Shown one piece after another: positions 10,901 through 21,585 of a DNA stretch of 64,000 nt. The notes beneath the pieces are model-generated. The model was not told where the DNA came from and made no database searches. It saw only the letters and a list, made by a program, of their open reading frames with translations. How positions within the stretch are numbered: position 1 is the first letter of the stretch; each line of letters begins with the position of its first letter. Origin of the DNA: Aralia elata (Eukaryota; Streptophyta; Magnoliopsida; Apiales; Araliaceae). The DNA lies in the NCBI GenBank assembly GCA_034770075.1, contig CM068379.1:44275130-44339129 (forward strand). Direction: 5' to 3'. Both the position numbers and the translations under genes were made by a program.

Positions 10901-13680
10901 ACCAGAGTCTATACTTGGTTCTCATACATGGAGTCCATTTCGGATTTCATGGCCATCTGCCATTTCTCTGAGTGTCTTCTACTCATAGCCTCATTGTATA
11001 TAACTGGATCATCATCCTCTATGATGCGTACCTCATCATCATCCTCTATGATGAATCCATACCTCTCAGGTATCTTCGGTACTCTTCCAGATTTACGATT
11101 CGGTTGTGGTACAATAGGTCTATCTACAGGTTCCTCGATTCGACTTAAAGTGCTTGTGGTTCTTGAACTCCTTCAAGATCTTTTACCCTCCCACTAGCTC
11201 CTTCAATGATAAACACCTTTATCTAAGAAGGCAGCGTGTAGGATTATAGTAATAATACCCTAAACTTACTTTAGGATATCCCACAAGTCTGCACTTGTCA
11301 GATTTTGTCCCAAACTTATCTTTGAAACCTTTTCACATAAGCTGGACAACCCTTATCTTAACATACTTAAGATTAGGAATCCTCCCTATCTATAACTTTT
11401 ATGGAGTCTTGGGGCCAGATTTTTGAGGTTACCTTATTTTGTAGATATGCAGCCGTTTCTAGGGCATAACCCCAGATGGATACTAGAATGTCGGTAAAAA
11501 TCATTATGGACTGCACCATGTCCAACAAGGTACAATTTCTCCTTTTAGATACACCAATCAATTATTGCGTATCAGGAAGTGTCCATTATGAGAAAATACC
11601 ATTTTGAGATGATCTAGAAACTCATTGTACAAGTATTCTTTCCTCGATCTGATCAAAGAATCTTAATACTCTGTCAATATGTTTCACTTCTGAATTCTTT
11701 GAACATTTCAAATGATTCAGACTTGTATTTCATCAAATACACATATTCAACTCTTTGAATGACCATCTCCTTTTCTTTTATTAGTTTGTTCAATTTGCAA
11801 AATAATTTTCATGTAAGTCAAGTATACAAAGTCTATCAAGTAATCTTCCAGTTTCAAACAAAACATTATCATTATAAATAGAACAACAATTGTTCTTAAA
11901 TATAATACCAGAACCTTCCTTGTCCAACAACAGAAGTAATAATGTTTCTAAAGAGAACTGGAATATAATAACAACTTATTAACTTAATAGACTTGCCCGT
12001 AGGCAATGCTAAACTATAAGTTCCTACGGTTAATGCAGCAACCATTGCTTCATTCTCCACGCGTAAGATTACTTATTCTTTGTTTAGCTTTCTACTTCTG
12101 CTTAGTCTCTGCATTGGATTGCATACGTGAGAACTACAGCCGGTATCCAATACCCAAGTAGAACCTTGACTTATAGAAAAATTTATTTCAATCATGAACA
12201 AACCCATATTTGTAACCGAAGCTTCACTAAGCTTCTTCTGGTTACCCTCTAGTTTTAATTCTAGTATCCAGACTTATTGCAGTGGAAGCAAACTCCTTTG
12301 CTATCTGCATCAGTCTTGTTCTTATTGTCCTTTATTTTTGCCTTTCCTTTTACCTTCTTTGAATTGTTCTTCTTTTAAGAAGATCCTTTAGCCCTCTTCT
12401 GCTTCCTAGAAGAATCATCTACCAGTAAGACTTGGTCTTTCTTGGTTGGAAAGTGACTCTTTACAGTTTTCAACATGTTTAAGCAACTCAGGCAGGCTGA
12501 CATATAGCTTGTTCATGTGGAAATTCACAACAATTTGTGAGAAAGAGTCTGGAAGTGATTGCAAGATCAAATCTTGGATCATCTCTCCATCCATTAAAAC
12601 CCAGTTGTCCCAATTGTTCAATCAAATTGATCATTTTAGGACATATGTTTGTACTGTAGTGCCATCGGTCATTCTAGATCGGAAGAGCTCCTTAGATATC
12701 TGATATCTAATAGTCCTACTTTCCTCACCCTTCAACTCCTTGAAGGTGCCGGAGTACAGTAGGAGCATCCATAGTTTCATGCTGACGCTGAAGCTCGTTA
12801 CTCATGGATGCGAGCATGATGCATTGAGCCAACTATGCATCATCTTGCCACTTTCTAAAAGTAGCAATCTCTTCCTCTGAGGCATTGTCTGCAACCATTG
12901 CAGGGATAGGTATATTAAGGACATAAGATAACTTTTCAGCCTTGAGAACTATTCTCAAATTCCTTAACTAGTCCGTGTAATTCGGTCCGGTTAATTAGCA
13001 TCTAATATGCTATGCAGTGATAGTGAATTAGACATCGTAAAATTCTGTAAATGAATTTGTAATTTAACAACATTTTAGCATACATTTATTTTTAATTAAT
13101 TACCAAAATAAATTAGGTCTTTATTTTAAATTGGTATCTCCCACTATTTTCATCAAACTATATTACCCTCATTATATAGTTCGGCAATTCTAATTAAAGA
13201 TTTGCTAGTGAGACTAAGGATCCCATTTTAGATGTATATAGCCTTGTGGTGACACAACAAACGATATATAAATAAATAGGTAAACAACTATTGTCAATTA
13301 CATCTCTATGTAACTCCTTGTATTTTGCCTCTTAGATTATTTTGATCAAGTGGTGACACATCCGAATCAAAATTATCCAAGTTAAGTCCATCCTAACACT
13401 TCCATATATTCGAAAGAAAAACACTGTCCTTATGGTGACACAACAAAACATCATCGTTCAGTCTATGTATAAGCATCAAATGTGATAAAGCAACATCTTA
13501 AATATTTTAATACTTGCCTTGTGGTGACACAACAAACTCATATTAAATATTTAATACTCTATTGCTTTACCATGCTAGAAGGCGACGTTCGATATTCCAA
13601 ATATCTTTGAACGCTTAGGACTTAATATGATTTCTTTGAAGGGTTTGTTATTATTTGTCTCATCTTGTTTAGCGCGCATG

Positions 13681-13727
<47 letters not shown>

Positions 13728-16700
13728 CGCGTCATATTATTTAACATGCGAAGCATGTTGTATAATATATAATATATACATAGCAAGCATGCACATATAG
13801 AATACTATATTCTACCCGGATTGATTATGGACTTTTATTCTAGTTTGGTTCACTAGAGCCACCAAGTGAACCAAAAGGTCAAACCTAGGGTGCAAGAATT
13901 AAATTTAAATATAACTATTACATTTAAACCCGGGCTCCATTACAAACGGGTCTTCAAGCGCTCCTTGCTCCTTTGTCTCCAATTCTTCAAGTAATTCTAA
14001 CTAAACCTATTACATAAACTATTTACAATAAATAGAAACCTTGATCAGCAGTCAATGGGAGGTACATAGGAGGAAGATAGAATTTACATCAAGGAAAAAC
14101 TAGAGAAGACGAGGTACGCAGACCCCATTTATAAAACCCATTCATTCAAGCATCCACTAAAATAAATCCAATCACACATTGGTCAATAGTCCATAATCAA
14201 TCCCTATTTATCATCATACATATCTCTATATGTATCAATAAATAACATTCATCCCATGAATAATAAAATCATTCCATATATGCATTGATATCATTTAATG
14301 GGCAATATTAATTAGTATAAAATTCAATTTCAACTCCAATTAGTTATCATGGAATCCAATTCCAACTCTAATTAGTTATCATGAAATCCAATTTTAATTA
14401 AAATAAACTTCTTTATTTTAATCATATTCCAAATCAAAATAAACTCTTTTATTTTAATTTATCCAATTTTTTGAATAAAAATAAACTCCTTTATTTTTAA
14501 TCAAATTCCAAATCAAAATAAACTCCTTTATTTTAATTAATATGGAAACCAATTTCAAGTTTAAAATAAACACCTTTATTTTTAACTTAAAATTGTTGGA
14601 AAATAAAATATGTTGAATCCTATTCCTTATCAAAATAAACATCTTTATTTTTTAAGGAAACATGGAATTCTATTCCATATGTGAATAAACTCCTTTATTC
14701 TAGGAAACATGGAATCCTATTCCATATGTGAATAAACTCCTTTATTCTAGGAAACATGGAATCCTATTCCATATATGAATAAACTCCTTTAACGTAGAAT
14801 CCAATTCCAAATTCAAATAAAACTTTTAATTTTAATTATATTCCAATTCAAAATAAACCTTTTATCTTAATTGAAAATAAATAAAATCAAAATAAATAAA
14901 AAAATAAATATAATAAATAAAATAATTTTACACAAACAATTATGCCCAATATAATTGTTCTTAACACATATCAATGTATATACAGAATCAAAACAATTAA
15001 TAATTCGCATAAAGTTTGGCTCTTGATACCACTGTTAGGTTTGTACATAGCGCGAATATGCAATCAAATTACATAAATAGTGCGGAAGCGCGATAAAATC
15101 AGATTTTAAAATTTTATACAAACCATCATCATGATCTTTCTTTATGCACAATTATTAATTAAACGAAAGAGATGGAGAATAAGAATTATACCCTTGTAGA
15201 ATTCTAGCTTCCTCAGGTACAAGTTCACCTCCAATTCCTTCGCGTTCTCCTTGAATTCCACCGATTAAATTCCTTCCTTTGATCAACGTTAGCCACCCAA
15301 GTGTTTGACCTCTAGAGGTGATCCGCCAAGGAATAATACTTGTTCAAGAAGATGGGTGTTGACAAAACCCTAGTTTCTATCTCTATAGAAATTGTAAGTA
15401 CTCTCTACAATTCTTATGCAAGAGTGTGTAACCCTAATCTATGATAAGACTTCTCTTATTTATAGATGTAGGAAAACCCTTCCCTAAACTATTTAGGATT
15501 AGGGTTTTTATTCTAATTAAACTCCTTTAATTAAATTAAACTCCTAATCCAATTAGGAATTAATGTGAGAGTACTTCTATTAATTAATTCCCAATCCCTA
15601 TTAGGAATTAAATAATAGTAATAGTAATAATAATAATAAGACTCCTCTTATTAATTTATATTTAATATTTCTAAAATATTAAATAATAAATATTAAGCTA
15701 TTTAATTTATTCTATCTCCACAGACTAAATTAAATACACTTAACTTATTATTACAATTATGCCATTTACTTCTTAAATAAATATTTTCCTTTTGCGGTGT
15801 GACTCTTTAGGTTCTCCATATTAAACCGGTTGTGAATAAATCATTTAGAACAAAAATCTAATCTTATTTAAATAAATAAATTAAACTATTTAATTCATTT
15901 AAATAAATAATATTTATTCTATAATAAGGGTAAGCCTCCTTAGCGATCAACGACTTTCCAGATAATATAGATTTCAACATTAATCATAAAAGAACCTTTC
16001 AGTGCATAGTTACCGTACAATTCAATCCTTCTACCATACAATGTCCCAATTAAATATAAGACATGGAATTACTGTCAAGTCTTATTTTATTTAATTATAT
16101 GTATTTCGATTCTTAAATGCACAACTCTAATTAATGCAAATTAGAAACTCCTTTCTAATTTCATTCTGCTTTGGCCAAAGACTTCTGAGTCGTCATTTAT
16201 CGAATCACATAGGACATTCTCTCCTTTTACTAGAAGTGGTAGATTCTTTATTGATCATTCACCTATCTCCATGTATAACTTATTATACCCAATCATACCC
16301 TTTCATATACCCTAAAGGTCTTAAGGGACATGTCAAAGTATAACTCATCATACACAAGATACTATGATGATCTCAAGTCCAAGGATCACTTGTACTACTA
16401 TCACTAGAGGAATTCCTATTGACAAGCGAGTAAAACTCCATTAGGTATTCCTTAGCGAGCCACGTTCAGTGAACTTATTCTCTAATAAGCACCTACATAC
16501 TTGCTTTAGTGTCTCCACACAAATGATTATGAGATAAATCATCCTCTTCATAAGAGCAAGCAACGTATGTACTAATCTATCCGGATTCACTAATCCCCTT
16601 TTTAGTAATGCAACGATTAGGAACAATTTTAGTTTGTGAGCTATCTAGAATTTAGATCTCATTAGCATGATCACCATCATGATTCTAAAAACATTGCTCA

Positions 16701-19700
16701 AAACTATGGGTTTATCACATTTAATATAACAACACCATGTAGATAAAGTAAAATGCCTTTAACAAACGAATAAGATTACAAAGTATATGCTACATCATAT
16801 CAAATATGATTGGCTTGTGTGCATACTACTTTCACAAAGTGTTTATTTAATGATGTCTTTTTGTTCAGTGTGATATTTAGTTGTTTCTTGGAACATAGTC
16901 TCACTATTCTAACACATTTTTTCTTAGAACATATTGAGTCTATTCCGTTGAACTCATCAACTGCCAAATTCTTTTTTTGATCATCATTCTTTCCATCTCC
17001 AATAAGCTTGTCATAATTGTATTCCTTGCTATTTGCGTTCATAACTTGAATTAACTATTGTACTTGTTTAGTAATTTTAATGAAGTTTGGAACGAACATG
17101 TGATATGAAACAATGGGAATATGTCTAATATGAATAAATCGGGGACTCTTCAATTATTAAAAATAAATAAATCTATCTCTGTATAGAAAACTAAAATTTT
17201 TTAGTGTGCTATCTCTATGTAGAAATGAGAAATTCTAATAAGATTAAGGACAAATTGAGGGGTAAAGAAATCTTTTCTTATTCAGTACAAATTTCTTCTT
17301 TTATTTTGAAAAATGTGCACATATAAGTTTAGGTATGTAAATGATGAAATATATGGGTTTATATATGCACATAATGATGATGATTGCTCTCATTGTTTCA
17401 TTTGCTCTACTTTAGTTGGTCTTTTCTCAGTTTACTCACGCAGTCCCTCAGTTCCATAATATGTGTCATGTTATTTTGTGTGATTGTAAAGAATCCCATC
17501 AATCCTGGAAACATAATCATTTACTTATTTGACATACTAAAGTCATATATCAAATTTCTTGCATATACTTTGGTAAATGTCCTGTTAGTGTCGGACATGT
17601 TATCAATACAAAAACTTTTCAGCCTTGAACATGTCAAAAATGGTGTAGGACATGTACCCTACTAAGTTTTGTCAAGTTTCAGTGCTGAAGAAGGCCATTA
17701 AACATCTCCCTACCTCTTGGAGAATTATGTTGAATGATTTCAACACTTCCCCTGGTCTGTCACATCTGTGTCCCTCATGGTCTTAGGTGCAAGACATGTC
17801 ACTCAGCTTAGTGGTTAAGTAATTATTCTATCATCAATTTTAATGTTGCATGATGAAACAAGGCAACTTCATTTTGTTTTTGTTCATCTAAGCTCACTAA
17901 TGCATACTGGTTGAATTGAATGGTGTTATCCCTTTAGCTTGTATGCTGATTTCATATCCTTCTGAATCTCTAGGGGCTAATGTAGCAGGAGGTAGAGGTT
18001 ATTATCTGAAAGGAGATGGTGTACGTCTTAATCAAGCTCTGATTAATTTTGCTCTTGATTTTTTGGAGAAGAGGGGTTATACTCCATTGCAGACTCCATT
18101 CTTCATGAGGAAAGATATCATGGCTAAATGTGCTCAATTAGCACAATTCGATGAAGAACTTTACAAGGTAATATGTCTGATATTTTGAAAGTATCCATAA
18201 CGTGGGACCTTGCAAATTTTTTTAATGGAAAATGTTGTGATTATTTTTGTTTTGTTTATGATAATATAACAAGAGGGTGGCTGTCTTAAATTTTGAACTT
18301 ATATTGTTCCCTTTAGGAATGCTAGTTTTGATTTTGAACTATAGCTCATTGTGTTATCTCTGAGTTTATACTTTATAGCCTTACAATGGGTATTTGTTGA
18401 CGCACCAATCTCTGTGTATAATTTCATAAGATAATCGAACAATTGTGTGTTATCAGTAATGAGGTCATGATTTCTGATAAGAGGGGCATGAATTAAATGT
18501 ATAAACTATTTTTCCCAATAGTCACAAATTTAAACTACGTATATTGAACATTTCATTAATATGTATTTATTTATTTAATAATAATACCACCAAAAGAAGT
18601 GTACACACGCCATCAGCACAATCCCTTAATATTTTTTCCCCATGTATAAGAGGGCCCAATTGAATACCTATTGATCTAATTTTTTATGAATAAGAGGTTA
18701 CAATCTTATGTTATTACTTATTACTAAATGACACCAGAATTATTAAGAATCATTTCAATTTTATACCTACAGAGAAAAAAAAAGTTTTTTTTTAAAATGC
18801 TAATGGGGGTCATTTGTCCCACTTCTTCTATTGATCGCCTGCTCCCTGTTTTTGGCTTCTATTTGAACCAAGTCTGATATAATTAATAACTGAAAAGGAA
18901 TTGATAAGTTCCACACATGGTAAATGACCATAAATTTAAATAAACTATGTTATATTGCATATACTGGTACTAAAGGCTTGTAAAGATTTTCCAGTTTTGC
19001 TCATTTAACTGTACAAAGGTCTATCTTATATAACATGAAGATTTAAACATGTTTACCTATTTTCTGATCAATAGGTAAGTGGTGAGGGAGATGATAAATA
19101 TCTTATTGCTACAGCTGAACAACCGCTTTGTGCTTATCATATAGATGATTGGATTCATCCCACACAGCTGCCATTGAGGTAACAGTCACTGGGAACAGTA
19201 GTTGCCTTTATTACTACAGGTCCTTCCAATTTCCATCCTCACCCCTGTCCCACCCCCAACCCCCTAACCCAGCCCCCAAATAAACTAGTTCCGAAAGAAT
19301 ATGGTTACCGGTGCTCATCTTTATAACAAATATTGCCAGATATGCTGGATATTCATCTTGCTTCCGTAAAGAAGCTGGTTCACATGGTCGAGATACTCTT
19401 GGAATTTTCCGAGTTCATCAGTTTGAGAAAATAGAGCAGTTTTGCATGACCAGTCCAAATGGCAACGATTCCTGGGAGATGCTTGAGGAAATGATAAAAA
19501 ACTCTGAGGAGTTCTACCAGGAGGTATATATTTTTCCTTATATCAGAATCATAAGTGATTTACACATTTTGTTTGTAATATATCCGAAAATGCAATATTA
19601 AGTTTCTTGTAGGTACTTTTATGGGTAGCTTTTCTTTCTTTTTTTCAAACAGTACGACAAAGTAAGATAATTGATCTTAACTGGTTGTTTGGGCAACGTT

Positions 19701-20681
19701 AAATTCTGCCAGTTGGGAAAAAGAACGCGAGATCCTCTTAGGATTCCTGTAGGTCTAATTAGTTAGAATAAAAGAAAGCAAGATCCACCAAAGGACGACA
19801 CAAGTAAAAATTTTCTTTAATGAGTCTTTTTTTATCAAAACTATTGGACCCTATCTAAGTACAATTTTGAGGTGGACGTTTAAGATAGTTTACATTTGAC
19901 TTTTGTACTTTTGTCATTCTTTGGTGGACTAAATTTTTTTCTACTTGTGTCATCCTTTGGTGGATGGAGGGAGTTATTATTATCCTCTGTCAGTATTTTG
20001 TTTCTGTGGGAAATCTGACCGGATTTTTTCACAGCTAAAAATTCCATATCATGTCGTGGCCATTGTCACTGGTGCCTTAAATGACGCAGCAGCAAAGAAG
20101 TATGATTTGGAAGCATGGTTTCCAGCATCCAAGACTTATAGAGAGCTTGTGTCATGTTCAAATTGTACTGACTACCAGTCCAGAAGACTGGAGATTCGGT
20201 ATGGCCATAAAAAGGTAGCTTTTGTTTCCTTGTTCTTGTCGGCAAACTAATCTTATTCTGTATTTGGGTGGTTACTTTTTCAAGTGTCCTCAAAAGAATG
20301 AGTGAATTTTTACTTGGTTCAAATTAAGTATTTTACGCAACACAAATTAAAAACACTATTTGTCAAGCACTGTTTCTCTTAGCTGCTTCAACTTGTATTT
20401 GGATTTACTGTTCGATATTGTTCCTTCTCAAATGTCTGAACCTTTTGCTTCCTGTATTACTTTCTTTACAGAACAATGAGCAGGACAAACAATACGTCCA
20501 TCTGCTGAATTCCACCCTCACGGCAACGGAAAGGACAATGTGTTGCATCCTCGAGAATTACCAAAGTGATGATGGGGTTGAAATACCAGAAGCTCTACGG
20601 CAATACATGGGTGGCAAGGCCTTCATGCCTTTCCAGACCGCCCCAGCAAAAGAAGCAAAAGGGAAGAAATCAAAGGCTTAG
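4857..20681 (+). CDS. SERRS: Cytosolic seryl-tRNA synthetase, nine coding exons
   Basis: Class II aminoacyl-tRNA synthetase that charges tRNA-Ser (and tRNA-Sec where present) with serine in the cytosol. Coding exons: 4857-4989, 5121-5191, 6043-6204, 6295-6400, 17974-18167, 19075-19178, 19340-19523, 20035-20214 and 20472-20681. All introns are GT-AG and the phases add up to 1344 nt, or 447 residues plus stop, close to the roughly 450 usual for plant cytosolic SerRS. Residues 1-110 form the tRNA-binding helical arm starting MLDINLFREEKG. Motif 1 is in exon 5, the serine-binding TAEQ loop in exon 6, motif 2 (FRKEAGSHGRDTLGIFRVHQ) in exon 7 and motif 3 (TATERTMCCILENYQ) in exon 9. The tail is lysine-rich (KGKKSKA). 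No lesion is seen. Intron 4 is expanded by a Copia insertion. No organelle presequence is visible. Confidence 0.95.
5121..5191 (+). CDS. SERRS: SerRS coding exon 2 (residues 45-68)
   Basis: The acceptor GTGTAG lies at 5115-5120. The exon reads QFELQILQRDSNKINKEV, the first helix of the coiled-coil arm, and ends in phase 0 at donor GTGAGT. Confidence 0.9.
6043..6204 (+). CDS. SERRS: SerRS coding exon 3 (residues 69-122)
   Basis: The acceptor AAAAG at 6038-6042 keeps the frame (AGEDAS). The CAG four bases downstream (6044-6046) would break it. The exon encodes the second arm helix and the conserved GNLVHDSVPV. Confidence 0.9.
6295..6400 (+). CDS. SERRS: SerRS coding exon 4 (residues 123-158)
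   Basis: It encodes the WGEKS and SHVDLVELLGI segments that link the arm to the catalytic domain. It ends one base into a glycine codon, so intron 4 is phase 1. Confidence 0.92.
7079..7339. mobile_element. Stowaway-like MITE (Tc1/Mariner type)
   Basis: The element is 261 bp with matching inverted ends. The left reads CTACCTCCGTCCCATAATAA and the right is its near reverse complement ending GGGGCGGAGGGAG. A TA dinucleotide on each side (7077-7078 and 7340-7341) is the expected target duplication. The arms pair over about 80 bases. It has no coding capacity. Confidence 0.85.
7759..9558 (-). repeat. 3' LTR of Copia element 1
   Basis: 1800 bp, TGTTAGG...TTTCA on the + strand. The minus-strand TATA (forward TATTTATA) found in the other LTR has become TATTTATGG here. 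Confidence 0.9.
9559..9573 (-). other. Polypurine tract of Copia element 1
   Basis: The minus strand reads GTGCAAGTGGGAGAT directly before the 3' LTR, a typical Copia polypurine tract. Confidence 0.75.
9645..12170 (-). pseudogene. pol remnant of Copia element 1 (PR, INT, RT, RNase H)
   Basis: Recognisable minus-strand pieces in order are: protease WVLDTGCSSH near 12150 (DTG kept); the integrase tail WGYALETAAYLQNKV at 11373-11561; reverse transcriptase at 10263-10526 with LYVDILPT where the YVDD catalytic box should be, so the second aspartate is lost; and RNase H at 9645-9830, where FITELGIVP is joined directly to KSHLGFKHVL because the middle is deleted. No functional polymerase can be made. 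The same RT and RNase H lesions occur in Copia element 2. Confidence 0.8.
12265..13035 (-). pseudogene. gag remnant of Copia element 1
   Basis: The minus strand starts MSNSLSL at 13035. Broken gag segments follow: ELQRQHETMDAP, LQSLPDSFSQIVVNFHMN and LPELLKHVENCKESL. The nucleocapsid knuckle near 12280 reads CFHCNKPG with the following histidine changed to tyrosine. Several stops and frameshifts interrupt it. The gag style matches the Tork/Angela lineage. Confidence 0.75.
13250..13545. repeat. Spaced GTGGTGACACAACAAAC repeats in the leader of Copia element 1
   Basis: RTGGTGACAC occurs at about 13257, 13350, 13432 and 13521, spaced 82-93 bp apart. Three copies are followed by AACAAA(A)C. The same four lie at about 50824, 50928, 51010 and 51099 in Copia element 2. 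They sit between the primer site and gag. Confidence 0.75.
13680..13723. repeat. CA/TA microsatellite in Copia element 1
   Basis: A short CACACA run leads into about 17 TA units. The same spot in Copia element 2 (about 51259-51270) has only a handful, so the tract has expanded in one copy or shrunk in the other. Confidence 0.85.
14340..14880. repeat. Degenerate tandem repeats in the leader of Copia element 1
   Basis: Units of about 45-50 bp carry the core AATAAACTCCTTTATT with AAACATGGAATCCTATTCCA and recur roughly ten times. The equivalent region of Copia element 2 (about 51880-52230) has fewer copies. Confidence 0.75.
15018..15032 (-). other. Primer binding site of Copia element 1 (tRNA-Met type)
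   Basis: The minus strand reads AGTGGTATCAAGAGCC immediately inside the 5' LTR. This is the usual plant Copia site, complementary to the 3' end of initiator tRNA-Met, with one extra A. Confidence 0.8.
15033..16834 (-). repeat. 5' LTR of Copia element 1
   Basis: 1802 bp and near-identical to 7759-9558. A minus-strand TATAAATA box lies at 15457-15464, so this LTR would drive element transcription leftwards, antisense to SerRS. Confidence 0.9.
17974..18167 (+). CDS. SERRS: SerRS coding exon 5 with motif 1 (residues 158-222)
   Basis: It completes the split glycine codon after an 11.6-kb intron and reads ANVAGGRGYYLKGDG. The motif 1 region follows (FLEKRGYTPLQTPFFMRKD), then AKCAQLAQFDEELYK. Confidence 0.93.
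19075..19178 (+). CDS. SERRS: SerRS coding exon 6 with serine-binding loop (residues 223-257)
   Basis: It encodes GEGDDKYLIATAEQPLCAYH, which holds the TxE loop that recognises the serine amino group. It ends two bases into an arginine codon. Confidence 0.93.
19340..19523 (+). CDS. SERRS: SerRS coding exon 7 with motif 2 (residues 257-318)
   Basis: It encodes YAGYSSCFRKEAGSHGRDTL and the rest of motif 2, which binds ATP and the tRNA acceptor end. The exon ends EEFYQE in phase 0. Confidence 0.94.
20035..20214 (+). CDS. SERRS: SerRS coding exon 8 (residues 319-378)
   Basis: It encodes GALNDAAAKKYDLEAWFP and ELVSCSNCTDYQSRRLEIRY, conserved active-site core strands of SerRS. Confidence 0.94.
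20472..20681 (+). CDS. SERRS: SerRS coding exon 9 with motif 3 and stop (residues 379-447)
   Basis: It encodes LNSTLTATERTMCCILENYQ, which includes motif 3 with its invariant arginine. The C-terminal part is GGKAFMPF and a lysine-rich tail. TAG stop at 20679-20681. Confidence 0.94.
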   Translation, partial: NNEQDKQYVHLLNSTLTATERTMCCILENYQSDDGVEIPEALRQYMGGKAFMPFQTAPAKEAKGKKSKA

Positions 20682-20936
20682 TTGCATTTTTAATTACCAT
20701 TTAGATTGAAGGTACAATATTTATGTAGGTTGGCACTAAAGATTTTTAAAGCAGTTCAATTTGATCCCCAGGCCTCTTTGAATCTCTCTTTAAAACAAGA
20801 AGCTTATGTTAAAATGTTATCCCGTTAGATAATGGGACACTTTTTGGAGATTCACTAATTACACGAGAGAATCTCTCAAGTTTTGTATGGTTTCCTTTGC
20901 GTTATCAAGGTTTATAGTTTCCTTTAGAACATGTGT

Positions 20937-21577
20937 GTAAGGGTGTAAACGAGTCGAATCGAAGCGAAGAGTGAGCTACTCGAATTCGATTTGAAACGTT
21001 AAATTCATACTCGAGTTCGATTCGAATTCGAATTATATTTGAAAAATTCTATTCAGATTCGGCTCGATTCGAATATTTATTATTCGAATTCGATCCGATT
21101 CGGATCGAATTATATTCAAACTACTTGCGAGCTTCAAATTTAAGCTCAAATTTGAATCTCCACATAATAACTAGCTTTATAATAAATATAATTATAAATT
21201 GAATTTGTTATTTTATTTAGAAATGAGAAAATATTTATTATTACACTTTACAAATATAAAATCATAATTAAAATTAAAAACAAAACAAAACAATAATAAT
21301 TAATTATCATAATTTGATTTAATTTTGTAAGAGAATGTATCGAGTATCTAATCGAATTTGTATCAATCGAGTATGCATCGAATCACAATCGAGAATTCAA
21401 GTAGTTTGAATCTTAAACGAGTCGAGTATAACCTTGTTAAGATTCTAATCATATTTTTATTCGAACTATTTTTTATACTCAGATTTTGATCATATTATTC
21501 ACGAATCTGAGTCTCGCTCGTATTTTTTCGAGTCAAACTCGAATCGAACCCGGACTGTTTGGTTCGTTTATAGGCTT
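20937..21577. mobile_element. Non-autonomous hAT-like element
   Basis: The element is 641 bp and flanked by a perfect 8-bp repeat ACATGTGT (20929-20936 and 21578-21585), the duplication length of hAT transposons. The imperfect inverted ends share (A)TAAACGA near GTAAGGGTGTAAACGAG on the left and GGTTCGTTTATAGGCTT on the right. The subterminal regions are packed with TTCGAATTCGA-like words, as in hAT subterminal repeats. No transposase frame is present. It lies 255 bp after the SerRS stop codon, so the SerRS 3' UTR may end within or just before it. Confidence 0.8.
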
Positions 21578-21585
21578 ACATGTGT

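Larger units (their letters stand above)
7759..16834 (-). mobile_element. Copia element 1 (Angela/Tork-like), full length but defective, in SerRS intron 4
   Basis: The element is 9076 bp and flanked by the 5-bp duplication CAAAG (7754-7758 and 16835-16839). Its LTRs are about 1.8 kb. Read on the minus strand it runs LTR, methionine-tRNA primer site, leader, gag, protease, integrase, reverse transcriptase, RNase H, polypurine tract, LTR, which is Copia order. All frames are broken. The two LTRs differ at only about ten positions by eye, so the insertion is recent. It lies antisense to SerRS. Confidence 0.92.
6401..17973 (+). other. SerRS intron 4, expanded to 11.6 kb
   Basis: The donor is GTATTG and the acceptor CTCTAG. 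Of 11,573 bases, 9,081 are a Copia element plus its target duplication and 263 a MITE plus TA. About 2.2 kb of AT-rich intron remains (6401-7076, 7342-7753, 16840-17973), with no other gene seen. Confidence 0.85.

Noticed and set aside
13250..13545. Regularly spaced repeats that superficially recall a CRISPR array
   Set aside because: The spacers are homologous between two retrotransposon copies and the host is a plant. These are retroelement leader repeats.
17384..17665. 93-codon hydrophobic open frame in SerRS intron 4
   Set aside because: Composition follows the T-rich intron and no family is recognised.
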